Shown here: positions 45,923 to 57,020 of the stretch, piece after piece
Layout of the letters: every line of letters begins with the position of its first letter
Position numbering within the stretch: the first letter of the stretch is position 1
NCBI GenBank assembly: GCA_030648295.1
Contig: JAUSID010000163.1
Span: 143,099-207,098 of the forward strand
Reading direction: 5' to 3'
Source of the DNA: Opitutaceae bacterium
GTDB taxonomy: Bacteria > Verrucomicrobiota > Verrucomicrobiia > Opitutales > Opitutaceae
Length of the DNA stretch: 64,000 nucleotides
Made by a program: the position numbers and the translations under genes
Notes under the pieces: model-generated
The model's input: only the letters and a program-made list of their open reading frames with translations
Told to the model about the DNA's origin: nothing
The model's database searches: none

Positions 45923-46321
45923 CCGCTTCGCGGTTTGGCGCATTCATGGGAAACCCGAATTACTCGGTCTTTTGCTGCGCCCCGGAGAAGGGAGCAGGGA
46001 GAAAGGAGCAGGAACAAACCAAAAACGGAGGCTGAACCGTTCGGAGTTGGTGGTGCTTAGCCGGAACAATTCAGTTCAACCGCGAATAGACGCCAACTCA
46101 CGCGAATGGAGAGGGCGTCCTTGGGGAGCATGGAAACGATTAACCAAATGGTGACCATGATTTCACTTGGGCAATCCTCCCCCTCCTCCTCTGGAATTTG
46201 CGTCCATTCGCGTTCATTCGCGGTTGTCCTCTGAATCGATACGGCTTAGTGCGGCGTCCCAAACTCGTGGCGGGTTGCGAATTCCGTTTGACGGTTGTTT
46301 ACGGCGTGGCGACGGTGCGGA
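45923..46321. other. Gap upstream of lpdA holding a full 176-bp element
   Basis: This 399-bp gap contains no gene. Positions 46067-46243 are a complete 176-bp inverted-repeat element; 45985-46020 is GA-rich (GAGAAGGGAGCAGGGAGAAA). The lpdA promoter must lie in 46244-46321 or within the element. Confidence 0.65.
46067..46243. repeat. 176-bp inverted-repeat element, copy 2 (complete)
   Basis: It runs AATTCAGTTCAACCGCGAAT, AGACGCCAACTCACGCGAAT...GCGTTCATTCGCGGTTGTCC, TCTGAATCGAT. It is the reverse complement of the copy at 63611 at high identity, with both termini intact. The terminal repeats share AACCGCGAATNNACGCNAA. No open frame. Confidence 0.92.
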
Positions 46322-47728
46322 ATGGCTGAAACTACGGAATACGATCTCATCGTCATCGGCGGTGGTCCCGCGGGCTATGCGGGAGCGATTCGCGCCGGCC
46401 AGTTGGGCAAGAAGGTCGCCTGCATCGAGCTCGAGCGCGCGGGAGGCACCTGCCTGAACTGGGGCTGCATTCCGACCAAGGCCTTGCTCAAGAGTGCCGA
46501 GGTGTACCGCGGCTTCCAGAAGGCGGAGTCGTTTGGCCTGGCGGTGAAGGAGGTCGGCTTCGACTTCGGCAAGGTGATGGAGCGCTCGCGCGGCGTCGCC
46601 GGCCAGATGGCGAAGGGCGTCGAATTCCTCTTTCGGAAGAACAAGGTCGATTACTTTATTGGCCGCGCCCAGGTCACAATGCCCGGCATGGTCGAGATCG
46701 TCGAGGGCGAGCACAAAGGAAAGTTTTTCAAGACGAAGAGTGTGCTGCTGGCCACCGGCGCGAAGCCGCGGCTGCTGCCGGGTGTCGCGGTCGACGGCGA
46801 ACGCGTGATGACTTCGCGCGAGGCGCTGGTTCCGCGCAAAAATCCGCCGAAGTCGATCGTGATCATCGGCGCCGGCGCCATCGGCGTGGAGTTCGCGTAT
46901 TTCTACAATGCGTTCGGCTCGAAGGTGACACTGGTCGAAATGTTGCCGCAGATCGTGCCGGTCGAGGACGAGGATGTCGCGAAGGCGCTGCAACGCTCGT
47001 TCGAAAAGCAGGGCATCACCGTCCACGTGAACACCAAGGTCGAGAACGTGCGGGTGAAGAAGACCGGTGTGGATCTTACGCTGGTGAAAGCGGGTGAGGC
47101 CAACTCGACGGAAATCGAAACCGAGACGCTGTTGATCGCCGTTGGCGTGGTGCCGAATCTCGAAGGCACGTTGTCGCCGAAGGTGAAACTCGAGCTCGAC
47201 CGCGGTTACGTCAAGGTGAACGACAACTACGAGACGAGCGTGAAGGGAATCTACGGTGCCGGCGACATCATCGGGCCGCCGTGGCTCGCGCACGTGGCGA
47301 CGTTCGAAGCCGTGAACGCGGTGAATGCGGCCTTCGGTCACGCCCACGCCGGCCGGGTGAACGTTTTTCCGGGCTGCACCTACTGCCAGCCACAAATCGC
47401 CAGCACCGGCCTGACGGAGAAGGCCTGCAAGGAGAAGGGCCTCAATTACAAGATCGGCAAGTTCCCGTTCACCGCGTCAGGCAAGGCGATCGCGGCGGGC
47501 GACTCGGAGGGGTTCGTCAAGGTCATCAGCGATGCGAAGTCGGGCGAGATTTTCGGCGTGCACATCCTGGGCAACGAGGCGCCGGAGTTGATCGCTGAAT
47601 ACGTGCTCGCGATGAACATGGAGGGCAGCATCGACGAGGTGCACCGCTCGATCCACGCGCACCCGACCCTGAGCGAAGCCTTGATGGAAGCCGCCGCCGC
47701 GACGAGCGGAGAGGCGATTCATATCTAA
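46322..47728 (+). CDS. lpdA: Dihydrolipoyl dehydrogenase (E3)
   Basis: A 468-residue FAD flavoprotein reoxidising lipoamide in 2-oxoacid dehydrogenase or glycine-cleavage complexes. FAD motif: DLIVIGGGPAGYAGAIRAGQ. Redox Cys pair: GGTCLNWGCIPTKALL (C-x4-C). NAD motif: SIVIIGAGAIGVEFAYFYNA. Second FAD motif: GIYGAGDIIG. C-terminal catalytic His: HAHPTLSEALMEA. An extra CTYC pair (PGCTYCQPQIAS) replaces the usual YTxPE before the interface domain. ATG 46322 fits. No E1/E2 genes are adjacent. Confidence 0.95.
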   Translation: MAETTEYDLIVIGGGPAGYAGAIRAGQLGKKVACIELERAGGTCLNWGCIPTKALLKSAEVYRGFQKAESFGLAVKEVGFDFGKVMERSRGVAGQMAKGVEFLFRKNKVDYFIGRAQVTMPGMVEIVEGEHKGKFFKTKSVLLATGAKPRLLPGVAVDGERVMTSREALVPRKNPPKSIVIIGAGAIGVEFAYFYNAFGSKVTLVEMLPQIVPVEDEDVAKALQRSFEKQGITVHVNTKVENVRVKKTGVDLTLVKAGEANSTEIETETLLIAVGVVPNLEGTLSPKVKLELDRGYVKVNDNYETSVKGIYGAGDIIGPPWLAHVATFEAVNAVNAAFGHAHAGRVNVFPGCTYCQPQIASTGLTEKACKEKGLNYKIGKFPFTASGKAIAAGDSEGFVKVISDAKSGEIFGVHILGNEAPELIAEYVLAMNMEGSIDEVHRSIHAHPTLSEALMEAAAATSGEAIHI

Positions 47729-49557
47729 GATTTCCGCCGGTCGGCGGAAATCTTCCTGGGTTTTTGCGGAGCAAAAACCCTCGGCAGTGCGCCGTCGTCG
47801 GCCATTTCCTTGATCAGCGAGGTGAGGTAGGGGATGAGCTGCTTCTTGCGGCTGACGACGCCCGGCATGTCGAAAATTTCGTCCTGCTCGACGTGCGGAT
47901 AGCTGATCCGGGAGATGAACGCGGAATCGCCCTTCGCGAGCAGCAGCGAATTCTGCGTGTTGATGTCCGTCACCAGCAGCGCCGCGAACGCGAGTCGCTC
48001 CTCCTCGCGCAATTCCTGGACGGCGGTGGTGAGCGCCTTCGCGTGCTGCCAGAAGTTGCCGAACCCAAGCTCCTCCACCTGTGAAATGGCGTAGCGGATA
48101 CCTTCCTCCTCGTAGATTTTGAAATCCGAGCGGACGACCTTTTCGGGCGGGCTGGCGAGAATCACCGAACCGGAGTTGAAGATTTCGTCGGCGAGCTGCT
48201 TCGAATTCACGCCGGCAACCTTCGAGAGCCAGGCAAGAATTTGCGCATCCTTGCCGGTGGTGGTCGGGCCATTCAGGTGCAGCGTGTCGGCGATCAGGCC
48301 CGACATCATGATGCCGGCGATTTCCGCCGAGGGCTGGAGGCTTTCGCGGCGGAAGAGATCAGCGACGATCGTGCAGGTCGAACCGACTGGTTCGTTGATG
48401 AAGAGGATCGGCTGCGCCGTGTTCAGCGCGCCCAGGCGGTGGTGATCGATGATTTCCGTGATGGCGACCTCATCCGCGCCGGGCACGGCCTGGGTGAGTT
48501 CGTTGTGATCGACGAGCACCAGCCGCGTTTGCACCGGCTTGAAGATGTCGCTCTTCGTCAGGATGCCAACGAGCGCGCCATCGTCGTTGGTGACCAGCAG
48601 GGCATGCGTGGTGACGGAAAATCTCTTTCGTACGTCCGCGATCCGCTCATCCGGATTGACGGTGACGAACTCGCGCTCGATCACGCGCTCGATGCTCGAG
48701 GCGGTGCGGACGACCCAGGCGGTGGTGGCGGAGTCGTACGGGCTGACGATCACGCTCACGCCGCGGGTTTTCGCCAGCGCGACAATCTCGTCATCGATAT
48801 CGAGGTTGCTGGTGATCACCAGGGCGCGAATCCCAAGTTCGATCGAGCGGCGTTGAACATCGCGGCGGTCACCCACGATGATGATCGACTGGTCCGCGGG
48901 AATCCGCTCGCGCTCGGAAATGCTCCAGAACGAACGGATGTCCATCGTGCCGAGACGAACGAAGAAATCCTCGACTTTGGTTTCATCGACGAGATGGACG
49001 GCGCGCCCCTTGAGCGCGCGGGCGATGCTGCCGAGTGACGTGTGCACCTGGCGCATGAGTCGCGGCTCGCTGACGCGCGGAATGAAAACCCCGCCGAGGT
49101 GCGCGAGCGAAAGCGTGCCAAGCGGCAGGCCGCCCGGGTTTGTGACCGGCACGATGCGAATATGATGCCGATCGATGAGTTCAAGCGCCTCGGCACACGT
49201 TGCCGTTTCCGGAACGGCGATCACCTTCGACGTCATCAAATCGTGAACACGCGGGGACACGTCGCTGAGGTAATGGGGCAATGGCTGGCGAAATCGGCGG
49301 AGGATCGTGTCGATCCGCGCGTTCGAGTTGCCGCAGCGGGCCGCGATGTATCCGTGCTCGCCGCGTGCCTCCTTGTAGGCGGCGTAGGCGATGGCCGAGC
49401 AGATGGCATCAGCATCGGGATTACGATGGCCAACGACGTAGATTGGGCCGGCGGGCGCTGGCGTCGGGCTGGCCGGGCGAGCCGGCGACGCCGTACCGGT
49501 GCGGGCGGGCGACTCGGTTGCAACATCGGCGGCAAGCGCGGTGCGGGGAGGTGTCAT
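47725..49557 (-). CDS. Putative manganese-dependent inorganic pyrophosphatase with CBS and DRTGG domains
   Basis: A 610-residue family II PPase. The DHH N-terminus is split by a regulatory insert: IYVVGHRNPDADAICSAIAY (about residues 38-58), then CBS (HDLMTSKVIAVPETATCAEA), DRTGG-like (GDRRDVQRRSIELGIRALVI), a second CBS (IERVIEREFVTVNPDERIAD), then the DHH core LVLVDHNELTQA, ITEIIDHHRLG and DHHA2 with SRKKQ. CBS-PPases are controlled by adenine nucleotides and diadenosine polyphosphates. Residues 1-37 are Ala/Pro-rich. The last 17 residues are encoded by twin hairpin repeats overlapping the lpdA stop. Confidence 0.92.
   Translation of the reverse strand: MTPPRTALAADVATESPARTGTASPARPASPTPAPAGPIYVVGHRNPDADAICSAIAYAAYKEARGEHGYIAARCGNSNARIDTILRRFRQPLPHYLSDVSPRVHDLMTSKVIAVPETATCAEALELIDRHHIRIVPVTNPGGLPLGTLSLAHLGGVFIPRVSEPRLMRQVHTSLGSIARALKGRAVHLVDETKVEDFFVRLGTMDIRSFWSISERERIPADQSIIIVGDRRDVQRRSIELGIRALVITSNLDIDDEIVALAKTRGVSVIVSPYDSATTAWVVRTASSIERVIEREFVTVNPDERIADVRKRFSVTTHALLVTNDDGALVGILTKSDIFKPVQTRLVLVDHNELTQAVPGADEVAITEIIDHHRLGALNTAQPILFINEPVGSTCTIVADLFRRESLQPSAEIAGIMMSGLIADTLHLNGPTTTGKDAQILAWLSKVAGVNSKQLADEIFNSGSVILASPPEKVVRSDFKIYEEEGIRYAISQVEELGFGNFWQHAKALTTAVQELREEERLAFAALLVTDINTQNSLLLAKGDSAFISRISYPHVEQDEIFDMPGVVSRKKQLIPYLTSLIKEMADDGALPRVFAPQKPRKISADRRKS
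47727..47780. terminator. Twin hairpins at the lpdA/pyrophosphatase 3' overlap
   Basis: AAGATTTCCGCC-GGTC-GGCGGAAATCTT (47727-47754) and GGGTTTTTGC-GGA-GCAAAAACCC (47758-47780) are both perfect. They end two convergent genes and could work as a bidirectional terminator. The same two-hairpin arrangement follows leuD at 62535-62587, so it is a repeat family, and here it is translated as the pyrophosphatase C-terminus. Confidence 0.75.
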
Positions 49558-50018
49558 CGGGGATCGGGGGACGATGGACAGCGGGAATTGGCGGTCGAGC
49601 TACGATTTTGACCGGGGAGCCGCGATTGTAGCCGAGCGCCATAGATGGTGGAGGGGACGTGTAGCCGTGGCCGGCTCCGCAGTGGCTGCGGCTTCCCCGT
49701 TCGACAATCCTCTCGGCAGGATCGAGGCCTCGCTGTCGATGAAGTAATTGGCCGTGAGCCTGTCGAACCGGCTCAGGGCCCCGAGCGCGTCGAGGGGCAC
49801 CCGCAGATGGTGATCGAAAGTTCGCTCGAATGTCCCTGCGGCAGGGATGCCGCAGCCACGCGCGGTGCCGGCAGCGCGACTCTTGCGACTACGGTGCGAC
49901 CGGGGGCGGTCGCGCTCCCAGGGAAGCGTCGTTTCGAGATTCCTCACCATTGGAAAACAAAAAACCCGGCTGCGCTGAGCAGCCGGGTGAAAATTGGCCG
50001 ATTCGGTGGGCGCCGAAA
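49558..50018. other. 461-bp gap with GTGGCTGCGG and GCGACCGGGGGC repeats
   Basis: No gene is supported. GCAGTGGCTGCGGCTTCCCC (49678 on) is mirrored by GGATGCCGCAGCCACGCG (to 49864). The centre has GGCCGTGAGCCTGTCGAACC, shared with the nested hairpin at 42291. GCGACCGGGGGCGGTCGC then GCTCCCAGGG (about 49898-49923) is an inverted relative of the repeat at 63970. The pilin terminator lies at 49956. Confidence 0.65.
49956..49988 (-). terminator. Rho-independent terminator for the pseudopilin gene
   Basis: On the minus strand CCCGGCTGC (49987-49979) pairs with GCAGCCGGG (49973-49965) around TCAGC, followed by TTTTTTG and TTTTCC. It lies about 30 bp after the pilin stop and reads in its direction. 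Confidence 0.92.
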
Positions 50019-50849
50019 TCAGGGCCCGCGGGTGGCGAGCGTGCCGTTGGCCGTACCGATCATCCCGCCGGCGCCGGACGTTGGTGGGATGCCGTAAATT
50101 CGCGCGCTCTGCGCCGCTGCCGATGCGTTGAACGGGATGACTTGCCGGATATTTGCCGGCCGCGTCTGGCTCGTGCTGGTCGGATTATTCGAGTAAAAGG
50201 GCGAGTTCTGCCCCTGGACATTGGAATAGAACGCCACGTTGCCCCCAATAAAGGCGATAAAACCACCCGTTTCCTTGTAGACGCCGCTAGTCGGACTCCA
50301 GAGGCCGTTCTGCTGCAATCCGCGCGTATAAATCACGGGCGTGGTGGCCTTATCACTCATCTTCACTCCGCCCACGAACTCCCACGACGGTGAACGGGCC
50401 TGCGTGAAAGAACGGTGGAGGGTGTTGCGCTGGGCGGTCGGTTGAATGATGAACTGTGGCGGCTGGCCACTATACGCGGGGTCGTTCTTGCAGAAGTAAA
50501 AAGTCGGATCGGTCAGGATATTGTTCTTGGCCAGAATGCCCGGCCATTTCCAAGCGAGTTGCGGCGAGTTGAGTACCGAATTGGGAATGCTCTGCGGCTG
50601 CGGGTCGGGCAACCGGTCGTTGTTGTCGCCAGCGTAAATCTGCGCGGCTTTCAGGATTTCGCGCAGGTTGTTTTGGTCCACCGCGCGTTGCGCCTTCTCG
50701 CGGACGGTGCCCACGGTCGGAATGACAATCGCGGCGAGGATGCCGATGATCGCAATGACGGTAAGTAATTCAATCAGGGTGAATCCGCCGCGAACGCTGC
50801 GGCGGACAAGCGCTCCAAAGCCGCGGGGGCGGCGTGCTAGATATGGCAT
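50019..50849 (-). CDS. Type II secretion / type IV pilin-like pseudopilin
   Basis: A 276-residue N-methylated pseudopilin. The prepilin site and helix are GGFTLIELLTVIAIIGILAA (about residues 21-40) with the conserved Glu at +5 after cleavage at Gly. A type III signal precedes it (22 residues, Arg-rich). The globular part resembles the long verrucomicrobial/planctomycete pseudopilins (DUF1559-like), with Asn/Ser/Thr-rich stretches (FYSNVQGQNSPFYSNNPTST). These bacteria usually carry many copies; function in secretion or adhesion is inferred. It has its own terminator, so it is probably monocistronic. Confidence 0.85.
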   Translation of the reverse strand: MPYLARRPRGFGALVRRSVRGGFTLIELLTVIAIIGILAAIVIPTVGTVREKAQRAVDQNNLREILKAAQIYAGDNNDRLPDPQPQSIPNSVLNSPQLAWKWPGILAKNNILTDPTFYFCKNDPAYSGQPPQFIIQPTAQRNTLHRSFTQARSPSWEFVGGVKMSDKATTPVIYTRGLQQNGLWSPTSGVYKETGGFIAFIGGNVAFYSNVQGQNSPFYSNNPTSTSQTRPANIRQVIPFNASAAAQSARIYGIPPTSGAGGMIGTANGTLATRGP

Positions 50850-51238
50850 GATGAAGGGGGGCTGGATGGGAGAAAGACGTCAGCCGCAGCTGACAGTTTC
50901 GCTGAAAAATCTGGAGGACAAGCAGAAAGTCCCCAGGCTGCGTCTTGACCTTATGCGGGGATGGACGTGACCGCGGTCTTGAAAGTGTCAACAAGACGCA
51001 GCTAAGCCAAACCGCAGGGCGTTTGGAGGTGCATATGCTGCTGCGGGGCTCGGCGGTTCCGCTCACCGGTTGCTGCCAGCCTCGTGACCTCGGCTGCTAC
51101 GCAACCGACCGTGTCCACCCCACAGTTTGTCGAAACCCCGTCGGATCAGTCGGGGGTGGACTCAAACAGCACAGAATCCGCCCCTCGTGAGACCCAGAGG
51201 CTCGACAAAACTTTTCCCAAACTCCTAGGGTGGCAGGA
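50850..51238. other. 389-bp gap with a small open frame and a long-range inverted repeat
   Basis: CTGCGTCTTG (50938-50947) is perfectly mirrored by CAAGACGCAG (50992-51001) with a 44-bp loop. Downstream is GGAGG followed by an ATG frame of 51 codons (51035-51190, listed separately). The usual repeat families are absent. The region could be a structured leader or a small RNA; I do not recognise any known RNA family. Confidence 0.4.
51035..51190 (+). CDS. Possible 51-residue Cys-rich small protein
   Basis: ATG 51035 is 5 bp after a strong Shine-Dalgarno (TTTGGAGGTGC, 51022-51032). The frame encodes MLLRGSAVPLTGCCQPRDLG then CYATDRVHPTVCRNPVGS and ends at TGA 51188-51190, with four Cys in residues 13-32. 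The ribosome site is the main support; composition is otherwise unremarkable and no family is recognised. It lies 48 bp upstream of the aminotransferase start. Confidence 0.3.
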   Translation: MLLRGSAVPLTGCCQPRDLGCYATDRVHPTVCRNPVGSVGGGLKQHRIRPS

Positions 51239-52105
51239 ATGAAGGTCTATCTGGACGGGAAATTTGTCTCCGGGGATGAAGCCAAGGTGTCGGTCTTCGA
51301 CCATGGCTTGCTCTACGGCGACGGGGTCTTCGAAGGGATCCGGCTCTATGGGGGCAACATTTTCCGGCTCGATGAGCACTTGGAGCGGCTGGAGTACTCG
51401 GCCAAGGCGATCATGCTGCAAATGCCGCTCAACCGGCAGGAATTGACTTGGGCGACGTGCGAAACGTGCCGGCAGAATGGACTTACCGATGCCTACATCC
51501 GGTTGGTGATTACGCGGGGAGTGGGCGACCTCGGCCTCGCGCCGTGGCTCTGCCCGAAGTCGTGTATTTTCATCATCGCGAGCAAGATTTCACTCTATCC
51601 GAAGGAGTACTACGAGAACGGGCTCGCGATCGTGACGGTGCCGACGCGCCGGATCAGCCCGGCGGCACTTCCGCCGACGATCAAGTCGCTGAATTACCTC
51701 AACAACATCCTCGGCAAAATCGAGGCAAAGCAGTTCGGCGCGCTGGAAGCGATCATGCTGAATGACCAGGGCTACGTTGCAGAGTGCACGGCGGACAACG
51801 TGTTCATCGTGCATAAAGGCGAGATCATCACGCCCGCGTCGTCGCAAGGTGCATTGAAAGGCATCACCCGTTCGACGATTTTCGACATCGCAAAGGACCT
51901 GAACGTGCCCATTCGCGAGAATGATATGACTCGCTACGATGTCTGGTGCGCGGATGAGTGCTTCCTCACGGGTTCTGGTGCCGAGGTGATTCCGGTGGTC
52001 AAGCTCGACGGGCGGGAAATCGGCAGCGGCAAGCCGGGTCCGATCACCCAGCGCGTGCTCGCGTCATTCCGCCAGCGCGTTCTGACCGAAGGGACGCGGA
52101 TTTAG
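51239..52105 (+). CDS. ilvE: Branched-chain aminotransferase-like PLP enzyme (fold type IV)
   Basis: A 288-residue class IV aminotransferase. It begins MKVYLDGKFVSGDEAKVSVF with DHGLLYGDGVFEGIRLYGGN. The PLP Lys lies in LPPTIKSLNYLNNILGKIEA (about residue 152), and the class IV signature is EAIMLNDQGYVAECTADNVF then ITPASSQGALKGITRSTIF. The length and EGIR motif fit short IlvE/Dat proteins; D-amino-acid aminotransferase is an alternative. ATG 51239 is used over GTG 51230. It would make valine, leucine and isoleucine, fitting the leuCD genes at 60 kb. Confidence 0.88.
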   Translation: MKVYLDGKFVSGDEAKVSVFDHGLLYGDGVFEGIRLYGGNIFRLDEHLERLEYSAKAIMLQMPLNRQELTWATCETCRQNGLTDAYIRLVITRGVGDLGLAPWLCPKSCIFIIASKISLYPKEYYENGLAIVTVPTRRISPAALPPTIKSLNYLNNILGKIEAKQFGALEAIMLNDQGYVAECTADNVFIVHKGEIITPASSQGALKGITRSTIFDIAKDLNVPIRENDMTRYDVWCADECFLTGSGAEVIPVVKLDGREIGSGKPGPITQRVLASFRQRVLTEGTRI

Positions 52106-52426
52106 CGCCGCGCGGCGGCCACGAAGCTCCAAGATCCAAGCTCCAGAGAATATCCAAACACCCAATGGAAACCGCGGTGAAGCGTTGGCTCTTGAAGGTT
52201 GGTGTTTCATTGGAGCTTGGAACTTGAGTTTTGGAGCTTCCGGCGCGGGTCGCCGCGACGGTTGGGGCGCGCACCTACCGCGACGGGACCGATTTTTCCC
52301 CAGCGCCATCCTTGCACCCGTGGCACAGCGAGGCGGGTCTATACGTCGCGCCACGCGAGAAGAACGCCCGCACTTGCCAGCGTGAACCTCTATGGCATGT
52401 TCCGTGCAGATACCCTTACTGACTCC
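52106..52426. repeat. Gap with GAAGCTCCAAGATCC inverted array
   Basis: This 321-bp gap has no gene. GAAGCTCCAAGATCCAAGCT (52122 on) is mirrored by CATTGGAGCTTGGAACTTGA then GTTTTGGAGCTTC (to 52240), 7-10 nt GAGCTT units in two arms. The inner ATCCAAACACCCAATGG and TTGGTGTTTCATTGG are also inverted. The mcsA promoter must lie in 52241-52426. Confidence 0.75.
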
Positions 52427-52933
52427 ATGGCCAACCCGCTTAAATGCGACCTCTGCTCGAAACCTGCGACAGTACACCTGACGCAGATCGTGAACAACAA
52501 GGTTCACAAGGTGGACCTTTGCGAGACGTGTGCGCAGGCCAAGGGGGTCACCGATCCGAGCGGATTCTCCCTGGCAGATCTGCTGCTGAAGGCGTCGCTT
52601 AATCCCGAGGCGCCGTCCAACGGCGTTCGGTGCGAACGCTGCGGGTTCACGCAGAACGACTTCAAGAAACACGGACGCTTTGGCTGTCCCGTCTGTTACG
52701 ACACGTTCCGCGGCGTGGTCGAGCCGATGCTGGAGAACATGCACAATGGCACGGCACATGCGGGCAAGATTCCGCATCGCGCGTTGGAACGAAAGTCCCT
52801 TTACGACCGACTGACAAAGCTGGAAGTAGACCTCACAGAAGCGATCAAATCCGAACGCTACGAAGACGCGGCCCGCACCCGAGATGAAATCAACCGAGTC
52901 AAACAGGCGTTCGCCGCGAAAACCGCGCACTAA
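52427..52933 (+). CDS. mcsA: Protein-arginine kinase activator McsA
   Basis: A 168-residue zinc protein that activates McsB. Four CxxC pairs are intact: CDLC (7-10), CETC (32-35), CERC (69-72) and CPVC (87-90). The C-terminal UVR motif is LEVDLTEAIKSERYEDAART and RDEINRVKQ. In Bacillus it sits in a ctsR-mcsA-mcsB-clpC operon; here mcsA, mcsB and clpC are in the same order, but I see no ctsR. mcsB starts 4 bp after the stop. ATG 52427 matches the family. Confidence 0.95.
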   Translation: MANPLKCDLCSKPATVHLTQIVNNKVHKVDLCETCAQAKGVTDPSGFSLADLLLKASLNPEAPSNGVRCERCGFTQNDFKKHGRFGCPVCYDTFRGVVEPMLENMHNGTAHAGKIPHRALERKSLYDRLTKLEVDLTEAIKSERYEDAARTRDEINRVKQAFAAKTAH

Positions 52934-52937
52934 GGCC

Positions 52938-54029
52938 ATGTCCATTTCCGCGCTGATCGATTCGCCGTCCGAGCTGACCGACACCTCGAGCAGCAAGACC
53001 GCGATCGTACTGATGACGCGGGTCCGGCTGGCGCGCAATCTAGCGGGCTATTCATTCCCCGGCTGGGCCAAACCCGCGCAGCGCGAGGAAATCCTGGACA
53101 AGTGCCGTGAGGCGGTGGCCGCGACGCCACAGATGAAGCGCTGCTTCGATGTCGCCATCGGCGAGCTCTCGGATCTCGAGAAGCAAATCCTGGTGGAGCG
53201 GCACCTGATCAGTCGCGAACTGAGCGGGGCGAAGACCGGCGCCGGGGTGATCGTGAGCAAGGACCAGGCGTTCTCGATCATGATGAACGAGGAGGACCAT
53301 CTCCGCATCCAGGTGCTGCGTTCGGGTTTCCAGCTGAAGAAGGCCTGGACGGCGATCAACGATTTGGATACGGCGCTCGAGGATCACCTCGATTACGCGT
53401 TTTCGAGCACGCTCGGCTACCTGACGGCGTGTCCGACGAACCTCGGCACCGGCATGCGCGCGTCGGCCATGATGCACCTGCCGGCGCTCGTGATCTCGAA
53501 CCAGATGGAGAAGGTGGTACGGGCGGTGAACCAGCTCGGCATGGTGGTCCGCGGGCTGTTTGGCGAAGGCTCGGATGCGAGCGGCAGCATCTTCCAGATT
53601 TCGAACCAGACCACGCTCGGCGAGGCGGAGGACGAAATCATCAAGCGGCTCAACAGCGTGCTCCAGTCCATCATCGAGCACGAGTTGAACGCGCGCGAGA
53701 AACTGCTCGAGGCCGACGCCGGCAAGCTGCTGGACAAGATTGGGCGCGCCTACGGCATCCTCCAGAACAGCCACGTGCTCACTTCGAGCGAGGCGATGAA
53801 CCTGCTTTCGCTGATCCGGCTCGGCGTCGATCTCGGCGCGTTCGCCGATGGAAACCGCTGCGCGATCGACCGCCTGTTCATCGAGGCCCAGCCCGGCCAT
53901 CTCCAGCACGTGCAGAAGGGCGAATTCGAACCCGGCCAGCGCGACGTTCTCCGCGCGGCACGATTGCGTTCGGAGTTTGCCAATTTCGCCCGGCCGGACT
54001 TCAGTTTCGCCACCGAAGGAAAAAACTAA
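52938..54029 (+). CDS. mcsB: Protein-arginine kinase McsB
   Basis: A 363-residue phosphagen-kinase-like enzyme that phosphorylates arginine on proteins, marking them for ClpCP. ATP/guanidino-binding motifs: LMTRVRLARNLAGYSFP (about residues 25-41), ERHLISRELSGAKTGAG, and the catalytic loop YLTACPTNLGTGMRASAMMH, in which Cys165 matches the catalytic Cys. Conserved GLFGEGSDASGSIFQISNQT also fits. It is coupled to mcsA (4-bp gap) and 119 bp before clpC. Length is normal. Confidence 0.96.
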   Translation: MSISALIDSPSELTDTSSSKTAIVLMTRVRLARNLAGYSFPGWAKPAQREEILDKCREAVAATPQMKRCFDVAIGELSDLEKQILVERHLISRELSGAKTGAGVIVSKDQAFSIMMNEEDHLRIQVLRSGFQLKKAWTAINDLDTALEDHLDYAFSSTLGYLTACPTNLGTGMRASAMMHLPALVISNQMEKVVRAVNQLGMVVRGLFGEGSDASGSIFQISNQTTLGEAEDEIIKRLNSVLQSIIEHELNAREKLLEADAGKLLDKIGRAYGILQNSHVLTSSEAMNLLSLIRLGVDLGAFADGNRCAIDRLFIEAQPGHLQHVQKGEFEPGQRDVLRAARLRSEFANFARPDFSFATEGKN

Positions 54030-54148
54030 CCCACATGTCGTCACCGCTGTCACCGGGAAGGCCCCACCGAAGCGACCCACGCGCTTCAAGCCCCGCCGAC
54101 GACACCGGCTGACGATCCTGAATCGATCCAGCGACCCACTTTACCTAC

Positions 54149-56674
<2,526 letters not shown>

Positions 56675-56703
56675 ATACGACGACCAACCGTCGTCCAAAA
56701 AAA

Positions 56704-56737
56704 CCCCGCCTCCCGAGATCAAGGGAGGCGGGGTTTT
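56704..56737 (+). terminator. Rho-independent terminator after clpC
   Basis: CCCCGCCTCCC (56704-56714) pairs with GGGAGGCGGGG (56723-56733) around GAGATCAA, followed by TTTTA. Closes the mcsA-mcsB-clpC unit. Confidence 0.93.
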
Positions 56738-56785
56738 ACTTTCGGTAGGACGGACGAGCCGACGGGACGGTCGGTCCGCGTCGTT

Positions 56786-56878
56786 CCTCTTAATCTTTCT
56801 CTTACTCTTCCTCTTTCTCCGGGGCGGCTTCGGCGAGAGAAAGAGAAAGAGTAAGATTAAGAGAACGAGTAAGATGCT
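56786..56878. repeat. CT/GA inverted array after clpC
   Basis: TCTTAATCTTTCTCTTACTC then TTCCTCTTTCTCC faces GAGAGAAAGAGAAAGAGTAA then GATTAAGAGAACGAG. The arms pair almost end to end around CGGGGCGGCTTCGG. Same unit as the array at 31483-31558. Confidence 0.85.
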
Positions 56879-57020
56879 GTCTTTCGATCACGCACAAGGC
56901 GGAGCACACGTTGGGATCGACGCGCACGGCGTTCGCGGTTTGCATTGCCACCGTGAACGTCCGTTCCGCGCTTCTCTCGCGACTTATCCATTCAGTCGGA
57001 GGGCGTTTCACGAATGAGTG

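Noticed and set aside
50850..51238. SRP RNA, tmRNA or RNase P RNA in the gap before ilvE
   Set aside because: I searched by eye for the SRP GGAAG tetraloop region, the tmRNA ends and conserved RNase P segments and found none. Only a 10-bp stem is clear.
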